A stretch of 64,000 nucleotides of DNA from 2-02-FULL-55-14 sp964473365 (GTDB taxonomy: Bacteria > Bacteroidota > Ignavibacteria > UBA10030), in contig CAYYOV010000002.1 of assembly GCA_964473365.1 (NCBI GenBank), forward strand, positions 62,001 to 126,000. Reading direction: 5' to 3'. Of this stretch, positions 24,368-32,936 are shown one piece after another. The position numbers and the translations under genes are program-made. Each line of letters opens with the position of its first letter. The stretch's first letter is position 1. Under the pieces are notes generated by a model that was not told the DNA's origin, made no database searches, and saw only the letters and a program-made list of their open reading frames with translations.

Positions 24368-25338
24368 CCCATGAAGACGTGAAACGTTGGCTGACCGTAC
24401 CGGTAGAAGAGCTGGATGTCGCGACACGCGATGGGCTCGAAGAACATCTGGCTTCGTGCGCTGCCTGCCGGACGGAGGCCGCCGTGCTCCAGCGCCTGCA
24501 CGACGAAGTGCTCCTTGCCGCGCCAGTCGTGTCCGACGAAGATGTGGCCATAGCCCGTCATCTGCTCTTCCGGAGTCTCCGGCAACGGACTGATTCGGTA
24601 GCGTGGAAGACGCGACTGCAGGAATTCTTTGGTCTCTCGTTCGGTCGTGCTTGGCGCCCGGTCCTCGCGGCGGGCGTTGTGGCCGCAGTGGCGTTCTTCG
24701 CCGGTTCGGTGGCCTTCCGTGGCGGGTCGGCATCCATGGATGGCATCCGGCTCGCCGCATACGATCCGTCGGGTCAGGACCAGGCCACGGGCATGATCCA
24801 GATCCTGAACTTGCGTGTGCTTGATCAGGATCCCACCAACGGTGACATCGAACTGCAATTCGAGGCTGTACAGCCCGCCCATATCAAGGGGAAGATGGAC
24901 GATCCGTACATCCAGGCGATCCTTGCCCGAGCGCTCGTTTCATCCCAAAACCCCGGCGTCCGGTTGCGTGCAGCGAATGCTATCACCGCCCAGGTGGAAG
25001 GGAGCGGGCTTGACCGCCGATCCAAAGATCTGGTAAAGGAGTCTCTTATCTCGGCTCTGCTGTATGACAAGAATCGCGGTGTGCGGATGGAGGCACTGAA
25101 GGCATTGGAGCCCTTCCTCCCGGATTCTGCTGCAACGGCCGCGATCGTCCAGGTGTTGAAGCAGGAAGAGAACGTCGCAATGCGAATCGCAGCCATCAAT
25201 TGTCTCGATCTTTCAAAATACGACCGGGCCCCGGCACGAGAGCAGCTCCGAGAAGTGCTCCGCGACCAGTCTCAGTCGGACGCTAATCACTACATCCGCA
25301 TCCGGGCCGCATCGGCCCTCCAGGAGGATAGACCATGA
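24364..25338 (+). CDS. Anti-sigma factor with zinc-finger and HEAT-repeat domain
   Basis: A 324-residue single-pass membrane protein. Residues 1-40 hold a zf-HC2-type site (His28, Cys32, Cys35 in HLASCAAC) that would bind the cognate ECF sigma in the cytoplasm. A membrane segment lies at about 98-118. The periplasmic part (about 180-320) is made of HEAT-like repeats, each with the pattern NPGVRLRAANAI, NRGVRMEALKAL, NVAMRIAAINCL and HYIRIRAASAL. HEAT repeats as the sensing domain are less common than the usual short tail and suggest a protein ligand. It overlaps the sigma gene and the DUF4097 gene by four bases each. Confidence 0.85.
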   Translation: MTHEDVKRWLTVPVEELDVATRDGLEEHLASCAACRTEAAVLQRLHDEVLLAAPVVSDEDVAIARHLLFRSLRQRTDSVAWKTRLQEFFGLSFGRAWRPVLAAGVVAAVAFFAGSVAFRGGSASMDGIRLAAYDPSGQDQATGMIQILNLRVLDQDPTNGDIELQFEAVQPAHIKGKMDDPYIQAILARALVSSQNPGVRLRAANAITAQVEGSGLDRRSKDLVKESLISALLYDKNRGVRMEALKALEPFLPDSAATAAIVQVLKQEENVAMRIAAINCLDLSKYDRAPAREQLREVLRDQSQSDANHYIRIRAASALQEDRP

Positions 25339-26492
25339 AACATCTACTTATGTTGCTGATCATCGGTATCATCGCGTTCGTGCCCGCGTCGGCACAGCGA
25401 TCGTCCACCGAAGATGTCGGTGTCCGCTCGAAGTCGTTCAAGGTTGCGAAGGGGGGCAAGCTCGACCTCTCGACCGCGTATGGCGACATTCGGATCAAAC
25501 CGTGGTCAAAGGACGAAGTCTATGTCAGCGTGACCGGCCTCGACGATGAGGACCTCGAGCGGCTGAAGATGAGCCAGTCGGGGAACGACGTGATCATTTC
25601 CTTCCGGCCCCGCGGCCGGAGCTGGTCGGGTGATGCCACCTTCGACGTGAACGTTCCTTCGGCGTATAACATCCAGGTGAAGACGTCCGGCGGAGACGTC
25701 GAGGTCGACGGGCCGCTCACCGGCACAGTGGATGGCTCGACCGCGGGAGGCGACATCAAATTTGGTGCGATCAATGGTGACGTCGACATGTCCACCTCGG
25801 GTGGTGACATCAAGTCGGGGGATTTTGCGGGAAACGGTAAGCTCCGGACGGCCGGCGGTGACATCCGCCTCGGTAAGGTTGGCGGGAAGCTCGATGTATC
25901 GACGTCGGGTGGCGATATCACGGTCGAAAGCGTCGCAAAGACCCTCGAAGCACGGACAGCCGGCGGCGATATCGAGGTGGGAGATGTTGGAGGCGAGGCA
26001 AAGCTGAGCACGTCTGGCGGCGATATCCGTGTCGGCAGGGTCAGCGGTGAGGCCAGCATGAGCACCGCGGGGGGCAACCTGGAATTGAAGGGAGCCACAG
26101 GTCGCGTGAGCGCGAAGACCTCCGGCGGCGATATCCGATTGCAGGGCGTGACCGGTTCGGTGGAAGCTCGCACTGCGGGGGGCGAGGTCTCGGCTGAGAT
26201 CAGTCCTGCGGGCAAAGGATCCAGCCGGCTGGTGTCCTCAGGCGGGCGCATTGTCCTCTATCTCCCCGAAAACGCGAAGGCATCTGTCGAAGCGACGATT
26301 CGCGTCCATGGTTCGTGGGGACGACGCGGCGACCGCTATGTGGTCCGATCGGAGTTCAAAGAAGACACCTACGTGAAAGACGAGGATGACGAAGAGATCC
26401 GAGCGTCCTACACGATCAACGGTGGCGGTGATCGCATCGACCTCGAGACGGTGAATGCCGATATCGAGATCAAGAAGGGAAAGATCCGCTGA
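25335..26492 (+). CDS. Secreted DUF4097 repeat (beta-helix-like) protein
   Basis: A 385-residue exported protein: signal peptide about 1-20, then a DUF4097 domain. Residues about 117-295 consist of ten consecutive repeats of 18 residues (the first spacing is 19), each starting T[S/A]GG(D/N/E) followed by hydrophobic alternation. This fits a parallel beta-helix with one or two coils per repeat. After the repeats come an SSGG turn, a strand-rich part and a highly charged segment with YVKDEDDEE. DUF4097 proteins are surface or periplasmic, and are often regulated by the adjacent ECF system. It overlaps the anti-sigma gene by four bases, so it is probably a target or sensor in the same circuit (inference). 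Confidence 0.88.
   Translation: MKHLLMLLIIGIIAFVPASAQRSSTEDVGVRSKSFKVAKGGKLDLSTAYGDIRIKPWSKDEVYVSVTGLDDEDLERLKMSQSGNDVIISFRPRGRSWSGDATFDVNVPSAYNIQVKTSGGDVEVDGPLTGTVDGSTAGGDIKFGAINGDVDMSTSGGDIKSGDFAGNGKLRTAGGDIRLGKVGGKLDVSTSGGDITVESVAKTLEARTAGGDIEVGDVGGEAKLSTSGGDIRVGRVSGEASMSTAGGNLELKGATGRVSAKTSGGDIRLQGVTGSVEARTAGGEVSAEISPAGKGSSRLVSSGGRIVLYLPENAKASVEATIRVHGSWGRRGDRYVVRSEFKEDTYVKDEDDEEIRASYTINGGGDRIDLETVNADIEIKKGKIR
25683..26225 (+). repeat. Ten 54-bp coding repeats in the DUF4097 gene
   Basis: Codons for T[S/A]GG recur every 18 residues (54 bp) from 25683 to 26172. The second position alternates strictly Ser, Ala, Ser, Ala through all ten copies, so the real unit is about 36 residues (108 bp). 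Confidence 0.9.
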
Positions 26493-26521
26493 TCAACGCT
26501 GGATGATGGACCGAAAAGCCG

Positions 26522-26552
26522 AAGGGCGGGAGTAATCCCGCCCTTTGTGTTG
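26522..26552. terminator. Intrinsic terminator, probably bidirectional
   Basis: Perfect 10-bp stem AAGGGCGGGA/TCCCGCCCTT with a GTAA tetraloop (26522-26545), followed by TGTGTTGT on the plus strand. It lies between the DUF4097 gene and the convergent glycosyltransferase gene. Confidence 0.75.
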
Positions 26553-26581
26553 TACCCCATGTGGGGCCAGCTTTCCAGGCG

Positions 26582-27727
26582 TCAGCGTATCACAGGGGCT
26601 CCTGTTCCCAATGCGCGAGTTACCTCACGGTTGATCGCGGATGACATTTCTGTTCGAAACCGCCCGCGGGAGAATTCGAGCGCCCTGGCGCGTATGTGCG
26701 GACGGTCCCATTGGTGCGCCTCCGCTTGCTCGATCGCGTCCTGTAGCGACCCTGCGTCGAGGCGGTGAAAGAACGTCCCCGTAACCCCATCCACGACCGT
26801 TTCCAAGGCGCCGCCTTTGCCATAGGCGATGACCGGCGTACCGCTCGCCATGGCCTCGAGCGGCACGATCCCAAAATCTTCTTCACCCGGGAAGATCAGC
26901 GCTTCAGCCTTCCGATAGAACACCGCCAGCTCATCGTCGCTTCGCCACCCCAGGAAGGTGATGTTTGGCTTCGCCATGGCACGAAGATGATCTAAGTCCG
27001 GACCCTTGCCAACGATCGCCAGTGGCTTTCCAGAACGGTTGAACGCCTCGATCGCAAGGTCCACACGTTTGTAGGGCACGAGGGCCGATACCATCAGGTA
27101 TCCCTGCCGCGGCTCATTCCCAAGATCGTAGCGTCCGACATCAACGGGTGGATAGATTACTTCGGCCTCGCGTCGGTAGATTCGATTGACCCGTTCGCGG
27201 ACGTTCTGAGAGATTGCGATGAAGTGGTGAACGCGGTCCGAGGATCGGACGTCCCATCGACGGAGGTAGGGCGCAGCGATGGTGATGGCCGCCCGTGTTG
27301 CTATACCTGCCCGACCCTTCCCAAAATACTCCTCGTACTGATCCCAGACGTACCGCATCGGAGTGTAGAGATAGCAGATATGCAGTGCCCCCGGGTGCAC
27401 GCGGATGCCTTTAGCCACCGCGTGACTCGAAGAGATGACGACATCGTATGGCGACAGGTCCAGCGATTCGATGGCAGCAGGAAAGAGCGGAAGATAGCGG
27501 CGATAATGGGCCTCTGCGCCTGGCAATCGTTGAAGAAAGCTCGTCGTGATCTTGCGGCCTTCGATGAGCGCGGAGACCGTACCAGGGATGTGCAGAAGGG
27601 TATAGAGCGGGGCGTTCGGGAAGAGCTCGCAGAGTACCTCGAGACATTTCTCTCCTCCCCGCATTCCCGTAAGCCAGTCGTGAACGAGCGCGATGCGCAG
27701 GTCGGATGTCGCAGACGGAGAGGGCAT
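26582..27727 (-). CDS. GT4-family glycosyltransferase
   Basis: A 381-residue GT-B enzyme. The N-terminal half begins RIALVHDWLTGMRGGEKCLEVL, a known GT4 acceptor-side pattern. It contains ISSSHAVAKGIR and CYLYTPMRYVWDQYEEY. The C-terminal half has the donor-binding set SALVPYKRVDLAIEAF, IVGKGPD, ITFLGW and the E-x7-E motif EEDFGIVPLEAMASGTPVIAYGKGG. It probably transfers a sugar from an NDP-sugar in exopolysaccharide or glycan synthesis; donor and acceptor are unknown. No other polysaccharide gene is adjacent. Confidence 0.88.
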   Translation of the reverse strand: MPSPSATSDLRIALVHDWLTGMRGGEKCLEVLCELFPNAPLYTLLHIPGTVSALIEGRKITTSFLQRLPGAEAHYRRYLPLFPAAIESLDLSPYDVVISSSHAVAKGIRVHPGALHICYLYTPMRYVWDQYEEYFGKGRAGIATRAAITIAAPYLRRWDVRSSDRVHHFIAISQNVRERVNRIYRREAEVIYPPVDVGRYDLGNEPRQGYLMVSALVPYKRVDLAIEAFNRSGKPLAIVGKGPDLDHLRAMAKPNITFLGWRSDDELAVFYRKAEALIFPGEEDFGIVPLEAMASGTPVIAYGKGGALETVVDGVTGTFFHRLDAGSLQDAIEQAEAHQWDRPHIRARALEFSRGRFRTEMSSAINREVTRALGTGAPVIR

Positions 27728-27802
27728 GGGCTCAAGATAGCAAGATCGGCTGTCGGGCTCAAGAGCGGCTAGGTCGTTCGCAGCCGGGGCGCCGGCACAT
27801 CC

Positions 27803-27856
27803 GCAACAATTCCATAACAGGGGGATAACGATCTGGTGATGGTGCTCGTGTAACTT
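27803..27856 (+). promoter_or_regulatory. PHO-box-like array 1 with downstream -10 element
   Basis: Three direct repeats spaced exactly 11 bases: GCAACA at 27803, ATAACA at 27814 and ATAACG at 27825. A TAACTT hexamer starts 26 bases after the last repeat (27851). The 11-bp spacing is that of PhoB/OmpR-type tandem sites. The array lies about 60 bases upstream of the small membrane protein gene. Confidence 0.5.
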
Positions 27857-27917
27857 AGTGCCCGAATCTCAATTTGGGTTCTGTCGTCCCTCACACTGGC
27901 TCTACCTCGAGGAAGCA

Positions 27918-28061
27918 ATGCACAACGAACCCCTTTCTAGACTCCAACCGTCCCACGAGGACCTTCGGCCCATGACCGTGGCTGAGTTTCGGGCTCAGCT
28001 GGCTCTCGTTGGGATGACGGTCATAGCGTATGCGACCCTGATGCTGGCTGTGACTCGATAA
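27918..28061 (+). CDS. Small single-pass membrane protein
   Basis: A 47-residue ORF starting with ATG at 27918 behind GAGGAAG. The N-terminal half is polar (MHNEPLSRLQ, then HEDLRPMTVAEFRAQ), and the C-terminal third is one hydrophobic segment (LALVGMTVIAYATLMLAV) ending TR. No family was recognised. It lies between a PHO-like array and the porin/pst genes, with a second array downstream, so a role in phosphate starvation is plausible but inferred. A frame open from 27858 would add 20 residues, but only the 27918 start has a good Shine-Dalgarno site. Confidence 0.5.
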   Translation: MHNEPLSRLQPSHEDLRPMTVAEFRAQLALVGMTVIAYATLMLAVTR

Positions 28062-28227
28062 CAATCTTGAATCGACAAGAAGGTCCTCCCGAGCGATCGT
28101 GGATCGACCTCATGGTCTCATGGTGCGTTTGATACGTTGTTCAATGTCTCGTGCTCCAGCAGGTTGGCAGGACAGGCTTCAAAATGGGCCCACATGTCCG
28201 GGGTCAGCACGAGGAGGGGCAAAGCGC

Positions 28228-28281
28228 TTAACAGTACCGTAACACGGGCGTAACATCGACTTCATGGTCGATGAGTATCTT
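28228..28281 (+). promoter_or_regulatory. PHO-box-like array 2 upstream of the porin-pst genes
   Basis: Direct repeats TTAACA (28228), GTAACA (28239) and GTAACA (28250), each 11 bases apart, and TATCTT at 28276, again 26 bases after the last repeat start. This is the same geometry as the array at 27803. It lies in the 345-base space between the small membrane gene and the porin; nothing else was recognised there. Confidence 0.6.
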
Positions 28282-28406
28282 AGACACGCGTTGAGGAAGG
28301 ATAGGCACTGGGTCGGAGGTCTGATCGGTCGCAAAGCAGGTGCCTCGAGCGTGTTGGCAATTTGGACCGGCAAGTCCATACATTTCAACAACTGGAGGGT
28401 TCATTC

Positions 28407-29477
28407 ATGCGCCGTTGCACTCAGTTCTTCCTTGCTTTGACGACCATGGTCACTGTCGGCCTCGGCCAACAGGGCCCCACATTCAAATGGAGCGGGGTGG
28501 TCTTCGCGGACTATTACTACAACGTTACACGCGACACGTCTTCTGCCTCGATCTCGAACATGGCGCAGAGCGGTGCGAAGGATCTGAACGGATTCAAGAT
28601 CCGTCGAGTCTATCTCACGTTCGACCACGCGCTAAGTGATGCGTTCGCCTTACGGTTCAGGTTCGAGACGGATGAGTCGGCCAACGCCAGCAACGGCAAG
28701 ATCGGCACGTTCGTGAAGGATGCATCCATTCGTTGGAAGGGAATTTTCAGCGGGAGCGACCTCACCATCGGAATCCAGCCGCCGCCTGCATACGAGATCT
28801 CCGAGGCAGCATGGGGATATCGATCGCTCGAAAAGACGGTCATGGACCTTCGCGGAGCAGTATCATCGCGCGACCAGGGCATTTCGTTGCACGGAGACCT
28901 GGTAAGCGGAGGGACGGTGCGGTACTGGGTGATGTACGCGAACAACTCGGGCAACAACCCGGAGACGGACAAATACAAGCGCTACTACGCGCATGTCGAG
29001 GCCCATCCCGGCGAGAACCTGACCGCAACGGTCTACGCTGACCTGAACGCTCGCAAACCGATGTCGACAGCGACAGGAACGCTCGGCAACAATGGCATGA
29101 CGTATGCCGGATTCGTCGGTTACAAGGTGAAGGACGCATACTCACTCGGTTTCGAAGGCTACATGCAATCGTTGGACCATGGGTATGTGAACGCCGGGTC
29201 GTATCTCACGAGGTCGACGATCGGACTTTCGGCGTTCGGCACGGCCGTCTTGAGCCCGCAGTACACGATCATTGCACGGTTCGATCGGTTCGATCCCAAC
29301 ACGCACAGCTCGGCGAAGGGCGACGCGCGTAACTATATCATCGCAGGGCTGGATTGGCGACCTGAACCGAAGATCTCGATCATCCCGAACCTCGGAGTTG
29401 AAACCTACGAGAGCGTCGCTGGCCGATCGATCGATGCCTCCGTGACGGCCAAGGTCACTGTCTCGTATTCGTTCTGA
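28407..29477 (+). CDS. Outer-membrane porin, probably phosphate-starvation induced
   Basis: A 356-residue exported protein: signal peptide about 1-20, then a beta-barrel pattern. It starts with FKWSGVVFADYYYNVT and ends in a C-terminal aromatic strand (VTAKVTVSYSF), the outer-membrane insertion signal. Acidic and Arg/Lys-rich loops such as FKIRRVYLTFDHALSDAFALRFRFETDE resemble OprP/OprO-like or related porins. The gene is directly upstream of pstS and downstream of a PHO-like array, so phosphate uptake is the likely role (context inference). The start at 28407 has GGAGGG upstream and begins the signal peptide; the frame is open to 28362. Confidence 0.78.
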   Translation: MRRCTQFFLALTTMVTVGLGQQGPTFKWSGVVFADYYYNVTRDTSSASISNMAQSGAKDLNGFKIRRVYLTFDHALSDAFALRFRFETDESANASNGKIGTFVKDASIRWKGIFSGSDLTIGIQPPPAYEISEAAWGYRSLEKTVMDLRGAVSSRDQGISLHGDLVSGGTVRYWVMYANNSGNNPETDKYKRYYAHVEAHPGENLTATVYADLNARKPMSTATGTLGNNGMTYAGFVGYKVKDAYSLGFEGYMQSLDHGYVNAGSYLTRSTIGLSAFGTAVLSPQYTIIARFDRFDPNTHSSAKGDARNYIIAGLDWRPEPKISIIPNLGVETYESVAGRSIDASVTAKVTVSYSF

Positions 29478-29532
29478 GATCCCCACACGCTCCTCCACGT
29501 TGCGGACACTACTACACCAAAGGATCGAAATC

Positions 29533-30576
29533 ATGAGAAAACCTCTTCTCGCGCTGCTCGCCATCGCCGCGCTCGTTCCGACCCTCGGACTCGCGCAGCA
29601 ACAACTGAATGGTGCGGGCGCTACCTTCCCGTACGTGCTCTACTCGAAGTGGTTCGACGTCTACAACAAGAAGACAGGAATTCAATTCAACTATCAATCC
29701 ATCGGCAGTGGCGGCGGCATCAAGCAGGTCATCGAAGGAACCGTCGACTTCGGCGCGACCGACGGTCCGATGAGCGATGCACAGCTCGCAGAGGCACGAC
29801 AAAAGCGCGGGACGGACATCCTGCACTTCCCGACAGTGATGGGAGCGGTCGTGGCGACCTACAATCTTCCCGAGGCGGGGGCCGACCTGAAGCTCGATCC
29901 GGACGTGCTGGCGGATATCTATCTTGGCAAGATCACGATGTGGAATGACGCTCGCATCGCCAATGCCAACAAGGATCGCCAGCTCCCCAGGAAGGCCATT
30001 CTGGTCGTCCACCGATCGGACGGAAGCGGAACGTCCTTCATCTTCACGGATTATCTGTCGAAGGTCAGCGAGGGATGGAAGAAGAAGGTCGGCACAGGCA
30101 CGTCCGTGCAGTGGCCGATCGGGCTCGGCGGGAAAGGAAATGAGGGCGTTTCGGGACTCGTGAAGCAGACAGACGGGTCGATCGGGTACGTGGAACTGGC
30201 ATACGCTGTCAAGAACGGGTTGCCGTATATGTCCGTGCGGAACAAGGCCGGGAAGTATATCAAGCCCTCCTTGGAGAGCGTCAGCGCGGCGGCGGCGAGT
30301 GAAGCGGCGAAGATGTCGTCGGACTTCCGGGTCTCGATCACCGACGCAGCCGGTAACGGGTCCTACCCGATCTCCGGGTTCACGTGGCTCCTCATCAACA
30401 AGGACCAGAAGGACCCGGCGAAGGCGAAGGCGATCGTCGACTTTCTTCAGTGGGCTGTGACGGACGGAGAAGAATATGCGCCCGGGTTGTTGTATGCTCC
30501 CCTCCCGAAGAATGTTGTCACGATGGTGCAAAAGGCCGTAAAGACCATTACCTTGAACGGCAAACCGATCAGATAG
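29533..30576 (+). CDS. pstS: Phosphate ABC transporter substrate-binding protein
   Basis: Periplasmic phosphate-binding component of PstSCAB, 347 residues. A signal peptide (about 1-21, ending LGLAQ) is followed by the conserved LNGAGATFPYVLYSKWFDVY block. Phosphate ligands lie in QSIGSGGG and DFGATDGPMS. The hinge contains VVHRSDGSGTSFIFTDYL, and the C-terminal half carries GVSGLVKQTDGSIGYVELAYA. Length and motifs are normal. The start at 29533 excludes an 11-residue upstream extension that would spoil the signal peptide. Confidence 0.96.
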   Translation: MRKPLLALLAIAALVPTLGLAQQQLNGAGATFPYVLYSKWFDVYNKKTGIQFNYQSIGSGGGIKQVIEGTVDFGATDGPMSDAQLAEARQKRGTDILHFPTVMGAVVATYNLPEAGADLKLDPDVLADIYLGKITMWNDARIANANKDRQLPRKAILVVHRSDGSGTSFIFTDYLSKVSEGWKKKVGTGTSVQWPIGLGGKGNEGVSGLVKQTDGSIGYVELAYAVKNGLPYMSVRNKAGKYIKPSLESVSAAAASEAAKMSSDFRVSITDAAGNGSYPISGFTWLLINKDQKDPAKAKAIVDFLQWAVTDGEEYAPGLLYAPLPKNVVTMVQKAVKTITLNGKPIR

Positions 30577-30641
30577 CACGACTCGTGGGACGACCTGAAC
30601 AGATAGCCGCCGGCGACGTACCTCGACGGCGCCAGAGGAGC

Positions 30642-31547
30642 ATGGGTGATGCGGTGTTCCACCGCGTCACCCAGTTCTTTGCGTTCCTGATCCTGGTGCT
30701 CGTCGTCCTGACGGCCTACGAGATGTACATGTCGTCGCGCCTCTCGATCGAGAAGTTCGGGCTCGAGTTCCTGGTCCGTTCGGTCTGGGACCCGGTCATG
30801 GAGGAATACGGGGCGCTACCGTTCATCTACGGCACGCTCGTCACGTCGTTCCTGGCGCTGCTTATCGCTCTGCCGCTCGCCTTGGGCATAGCAGTCTTCC
30901 TGTCGGAGGTCGCTCCGCGGTGGCTGGAACGGCCGTTCTCGTTCCTCGTAGAGCTGCTCGCGGCAATTCCGAGCATCGTGTATGGCCTCTGGGGATTCTT
31001 CGTCATGGTCCCCTGGCTTCGGAGCAGCGTGCAACCGTTCCTGATCGAGAACCTCGGGTTCTTACCGTTGTTCCAGGGTGCACCATACGGCATCGGCACG
31101 CTGGCCGCAGGGCTCATCCTGGCCATCATGATCTTGCCGATCATCGCCTCGATCTCGCGTGACGTACTCATGACGGTCCCCTCGACCCAACGCGAGGCGG
31201 CTCTTGCGTTGGGCTCGACGCGCTGGGAGGCCACCCGGATCGCCATCAGCTATTCGCGGTCCGGCATCCTCGGAGCCACGATCCTTGCGCTCGGCCGGGC
31301 CCTCGGAGAGACCATGGCCGTGACGATGGTCATCGGCAACCGCCCGCAGATCTCCGCATCGCTTCTGGCCCCCGCGCACACGATGGCGAGCGTCCTGGCC
31401 AACGAATTCACCGAAGCGACGACGGAGATGTACCTCAGCGCCCTCATCGAGATCGCGCTCGTCCTCTTTGTCATCACGCTTCTTGTCAATGCGTTCGCGC
31501 GTCTGCTAATCTGGAGCGTGACGAAGGGAAGTGAGGTCCATCGGTGA
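30642..31547 (+). CDS. pstC: Phosphate ABC transporter permease PstC
   Basis: Inner-membrane subunit of PstSCAB with six membrane segments, 301 residues. The signature KFGLEFLVRSVWDP, YGALPFIYGTLVTS and ELLAAIPSIVYGLWGFFVMVPW matches PstC. The EAA loop reads STQREAALALGSTRWEATRIAI, and LGRALGETMAVTMVIGN is the canonical late block. The ATG at 30642 is used, although AGGAG sits unusually close to it. A GTG at 30585 (19 residues longer, 9 bases after pstS) would give an arginine-rich N-terminal tail and is a real alternative. Confidence 0.94.
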   Translation: MGDAVFHRVTQFFAFLILVLVVLTAYEMYMSSRLSIEKFGLEFLVRSVWDPVMEEYGALPFIYGTLVTSFLALLIALPLALGIAVFLSEVAPRWLERPFSFLVELLAAIPSIVYGLWGFFVMVPWLRSSVQPFLIENLGFLPLFQGAPYGIGTLAAGLILAIMILPIIASISRDVLMTVPSTQREAALALGSTRWEATRIAISYSRSGILGATILALGRALGETMAVTMVIGNRPQISASLLAPAHTMASVLANEFTEATTEMYLSALIEIALVLFVITLLVNAFARLLIWSVTKGSEVHR

Positions 31548-32389
31548 CGATCCGCGACCGATACCGCCGGACGAAGAGCCTCGTGATGTATGGCCTCTGC
31601 GCCGCCAGCACGCTCCTGGCATTGGTCCCGATCACGCTGATCTTCTACCACACGATCTCGCTCGGGGCCGGGTCGCTCAACTGGGAGTTCTTCACACAAC
31701 TCCCCAAGCCGGTCGGAGAAGAAGGAGGGGGACTGGCAAACGCGATCGTCGGCACGATCACGTTGGTCGGCCTTGGCTCGATCATCGGCCTCCCCGTGGG
31801 GATCCTCGGAGGTATCTACTTGTCCGAGTATGGCATGAACCGCTTCTCCACCGTCATCCGCTTCATGACGGATGTGCTCAACGGCGTTCCATCCATTGTC
31901 ATGGGCGTCGTGGCCTACACGCTCGTCGTCATCCCGATGAAGCATTTTTCCGCGTATGCGGGTGGCGTGGCGCTGGGGATCCTGATGATCCCGACCATCA
32001 CGCGGACGACGGAAGAGATGCTCAAGACGGTCCCGCGATCGTATCGCGAAGCGGCGCTTGCGCTCGGCATACCGCAGTGGAAGACCACCCTCATGATCGT
32101 CCTCCGGACGGCCCTCGGAGGCGTCATCACCGGCGTGATGCTCTCCATCGCGAGGGCGGCGGGTGAAACGGCGCCACTGCTCTTCACGGCGCTCAACAAC
32201 CGGTTCTGGAACTCGTCACTCGATCAGCCGATCGCCTCGCTCACCGTCTTCATCTATAACTATGGCGTTTCGCCGTTCGACGACTGGATCGGGCAGGCTT
32301 GGGCTGGAGCCCTTGTGTTGATCTCGCTGATCCTCGTGCTTGGTATCGCGGTCAGGTTCGCGGCCGGCACCAGCACACGACGGTCCTAA
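31544..32389 (+). CDS. pstA: Phosphate ABC transporter permease PstA
   Basis: Second permease subunit of PstSCAB, 281 residues, about six membrane segments. Typical blocks are GGLANAIVGTITLVGLGSIIGLPVGILGGIYLSEYG, DVLNGVPSIVMGVVAYTLVV, the EAA loop TVPRSYREAALALGIPQWKTTLMIVL and SIARAAGETAPLLFTA. The GTG start overlaps the pstC stop (GTGA), as is usual for a coupled pair. Confidence 0.96.
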   Translation: MTIRDRYRRTKSLVMYGLCAASTLLALVPITLIFYHTISLGAGSLNWEFFTQLPKPVGEEGGGLANAIVGTITLVGLGSIIGLPVGILGGIYLSEYGMNRFSTVIRFMTDVLNGVPSIVMGVVAYTLVVIPMKHFSAYAGGVALGILMIPTITRTTEEMLKTVPRSYREAALALGIPQWKTTLMIVLRTALGGVITGVMLSIARAAGETAPLLFTALNNRFWNSSLDQPIASLTVFIYNYGVSPFDDWIGQAWAGALVLISLILVLGIAVRFAAGTSTRRS

Positions 32390-32435
32390 GAGGACGCAGG
32401 GTCCACGTTTACCACATGATCGACCGCATTTGACA

Positions 32436-32836
32436 ATGACCGACATCAGCATGGAATCCGTACCCCAGAAGGATGCGCAAGCTCGGCCCAAGATCCAGGC
32501 CCAGAATGTCAGGGCCTTCTTCGGCAAGTTCGAAGCGATCAAATCCCTCTCGCTCGACATACCTTCGAACAGCGTTGTCGCCATCATCGGTCCGTCGGGA
32601 TGCGGCAAGTCCACATTCCTCCGATCCATCAATCGCATGCACGAGACCGTTCCAGGAGGGACCGTGCAAGGGAAGATCCTGCTCGACGGCGAAGACGTCT
32701 ACGAGCTCGACCCCGTGGCCGTCCGGCGCCGTATCGGGATGGTCTTCCAGAAGCCAAACCCATTCCCGACGATGAGCATCTTCGAGAATGTCGCCGCCGG
32801 ATTGCGGTACAACGGCGTGAAGGACAAGCACACCGT
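32436..32836 (+). CDS. pstB: Phosphate ABC transporter ATPase PstB, 3' truncated by assembly gap
   Basis: The visible 133 residues are the first half of PstB. They include QAQNVRAFFGKFEAIKSLSLDI, the Walker A motif GPSGCGKST and RSINRMHETVPGG. Q-loop region RRIGMVFQKPNPFPTMSIFENVAAGLRYNG follows. The signature motif, Walker B and H-loop lie in the run of N. About 120-130 residues are missing compared with the usual 250-270. It follows pstA by 46 bases. Confidence 0.93.
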
Positions 32837-32936
32837 NNNNNNNNNNNNNNNNNNNNNNNNNNNNNNNNNNNNNNNNNNNNNNNNNNNNNNNNNNNNNNNN
32901 NNNNNNNNNNNNNNNNNNNNNNNNNNNNNNNNNNNN
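32837..32936. other. Scaffold gap of exactly 100 N
   Basis: A round 100-N run is the usual placeholder for a gap of unknown size. The missing parts of pstB (about 390 bp) and phoU (about 180 bp) imply that the true gap is larger, at least roughly 570 bp. Confidence 0.95.

Noticed and set aside
25683..26225. CRISPR array suggested by regular 54-bp repeats
   Set aside because: The repeats are in-frame protein repeats of the DUF4097 gene with no unique spacers.
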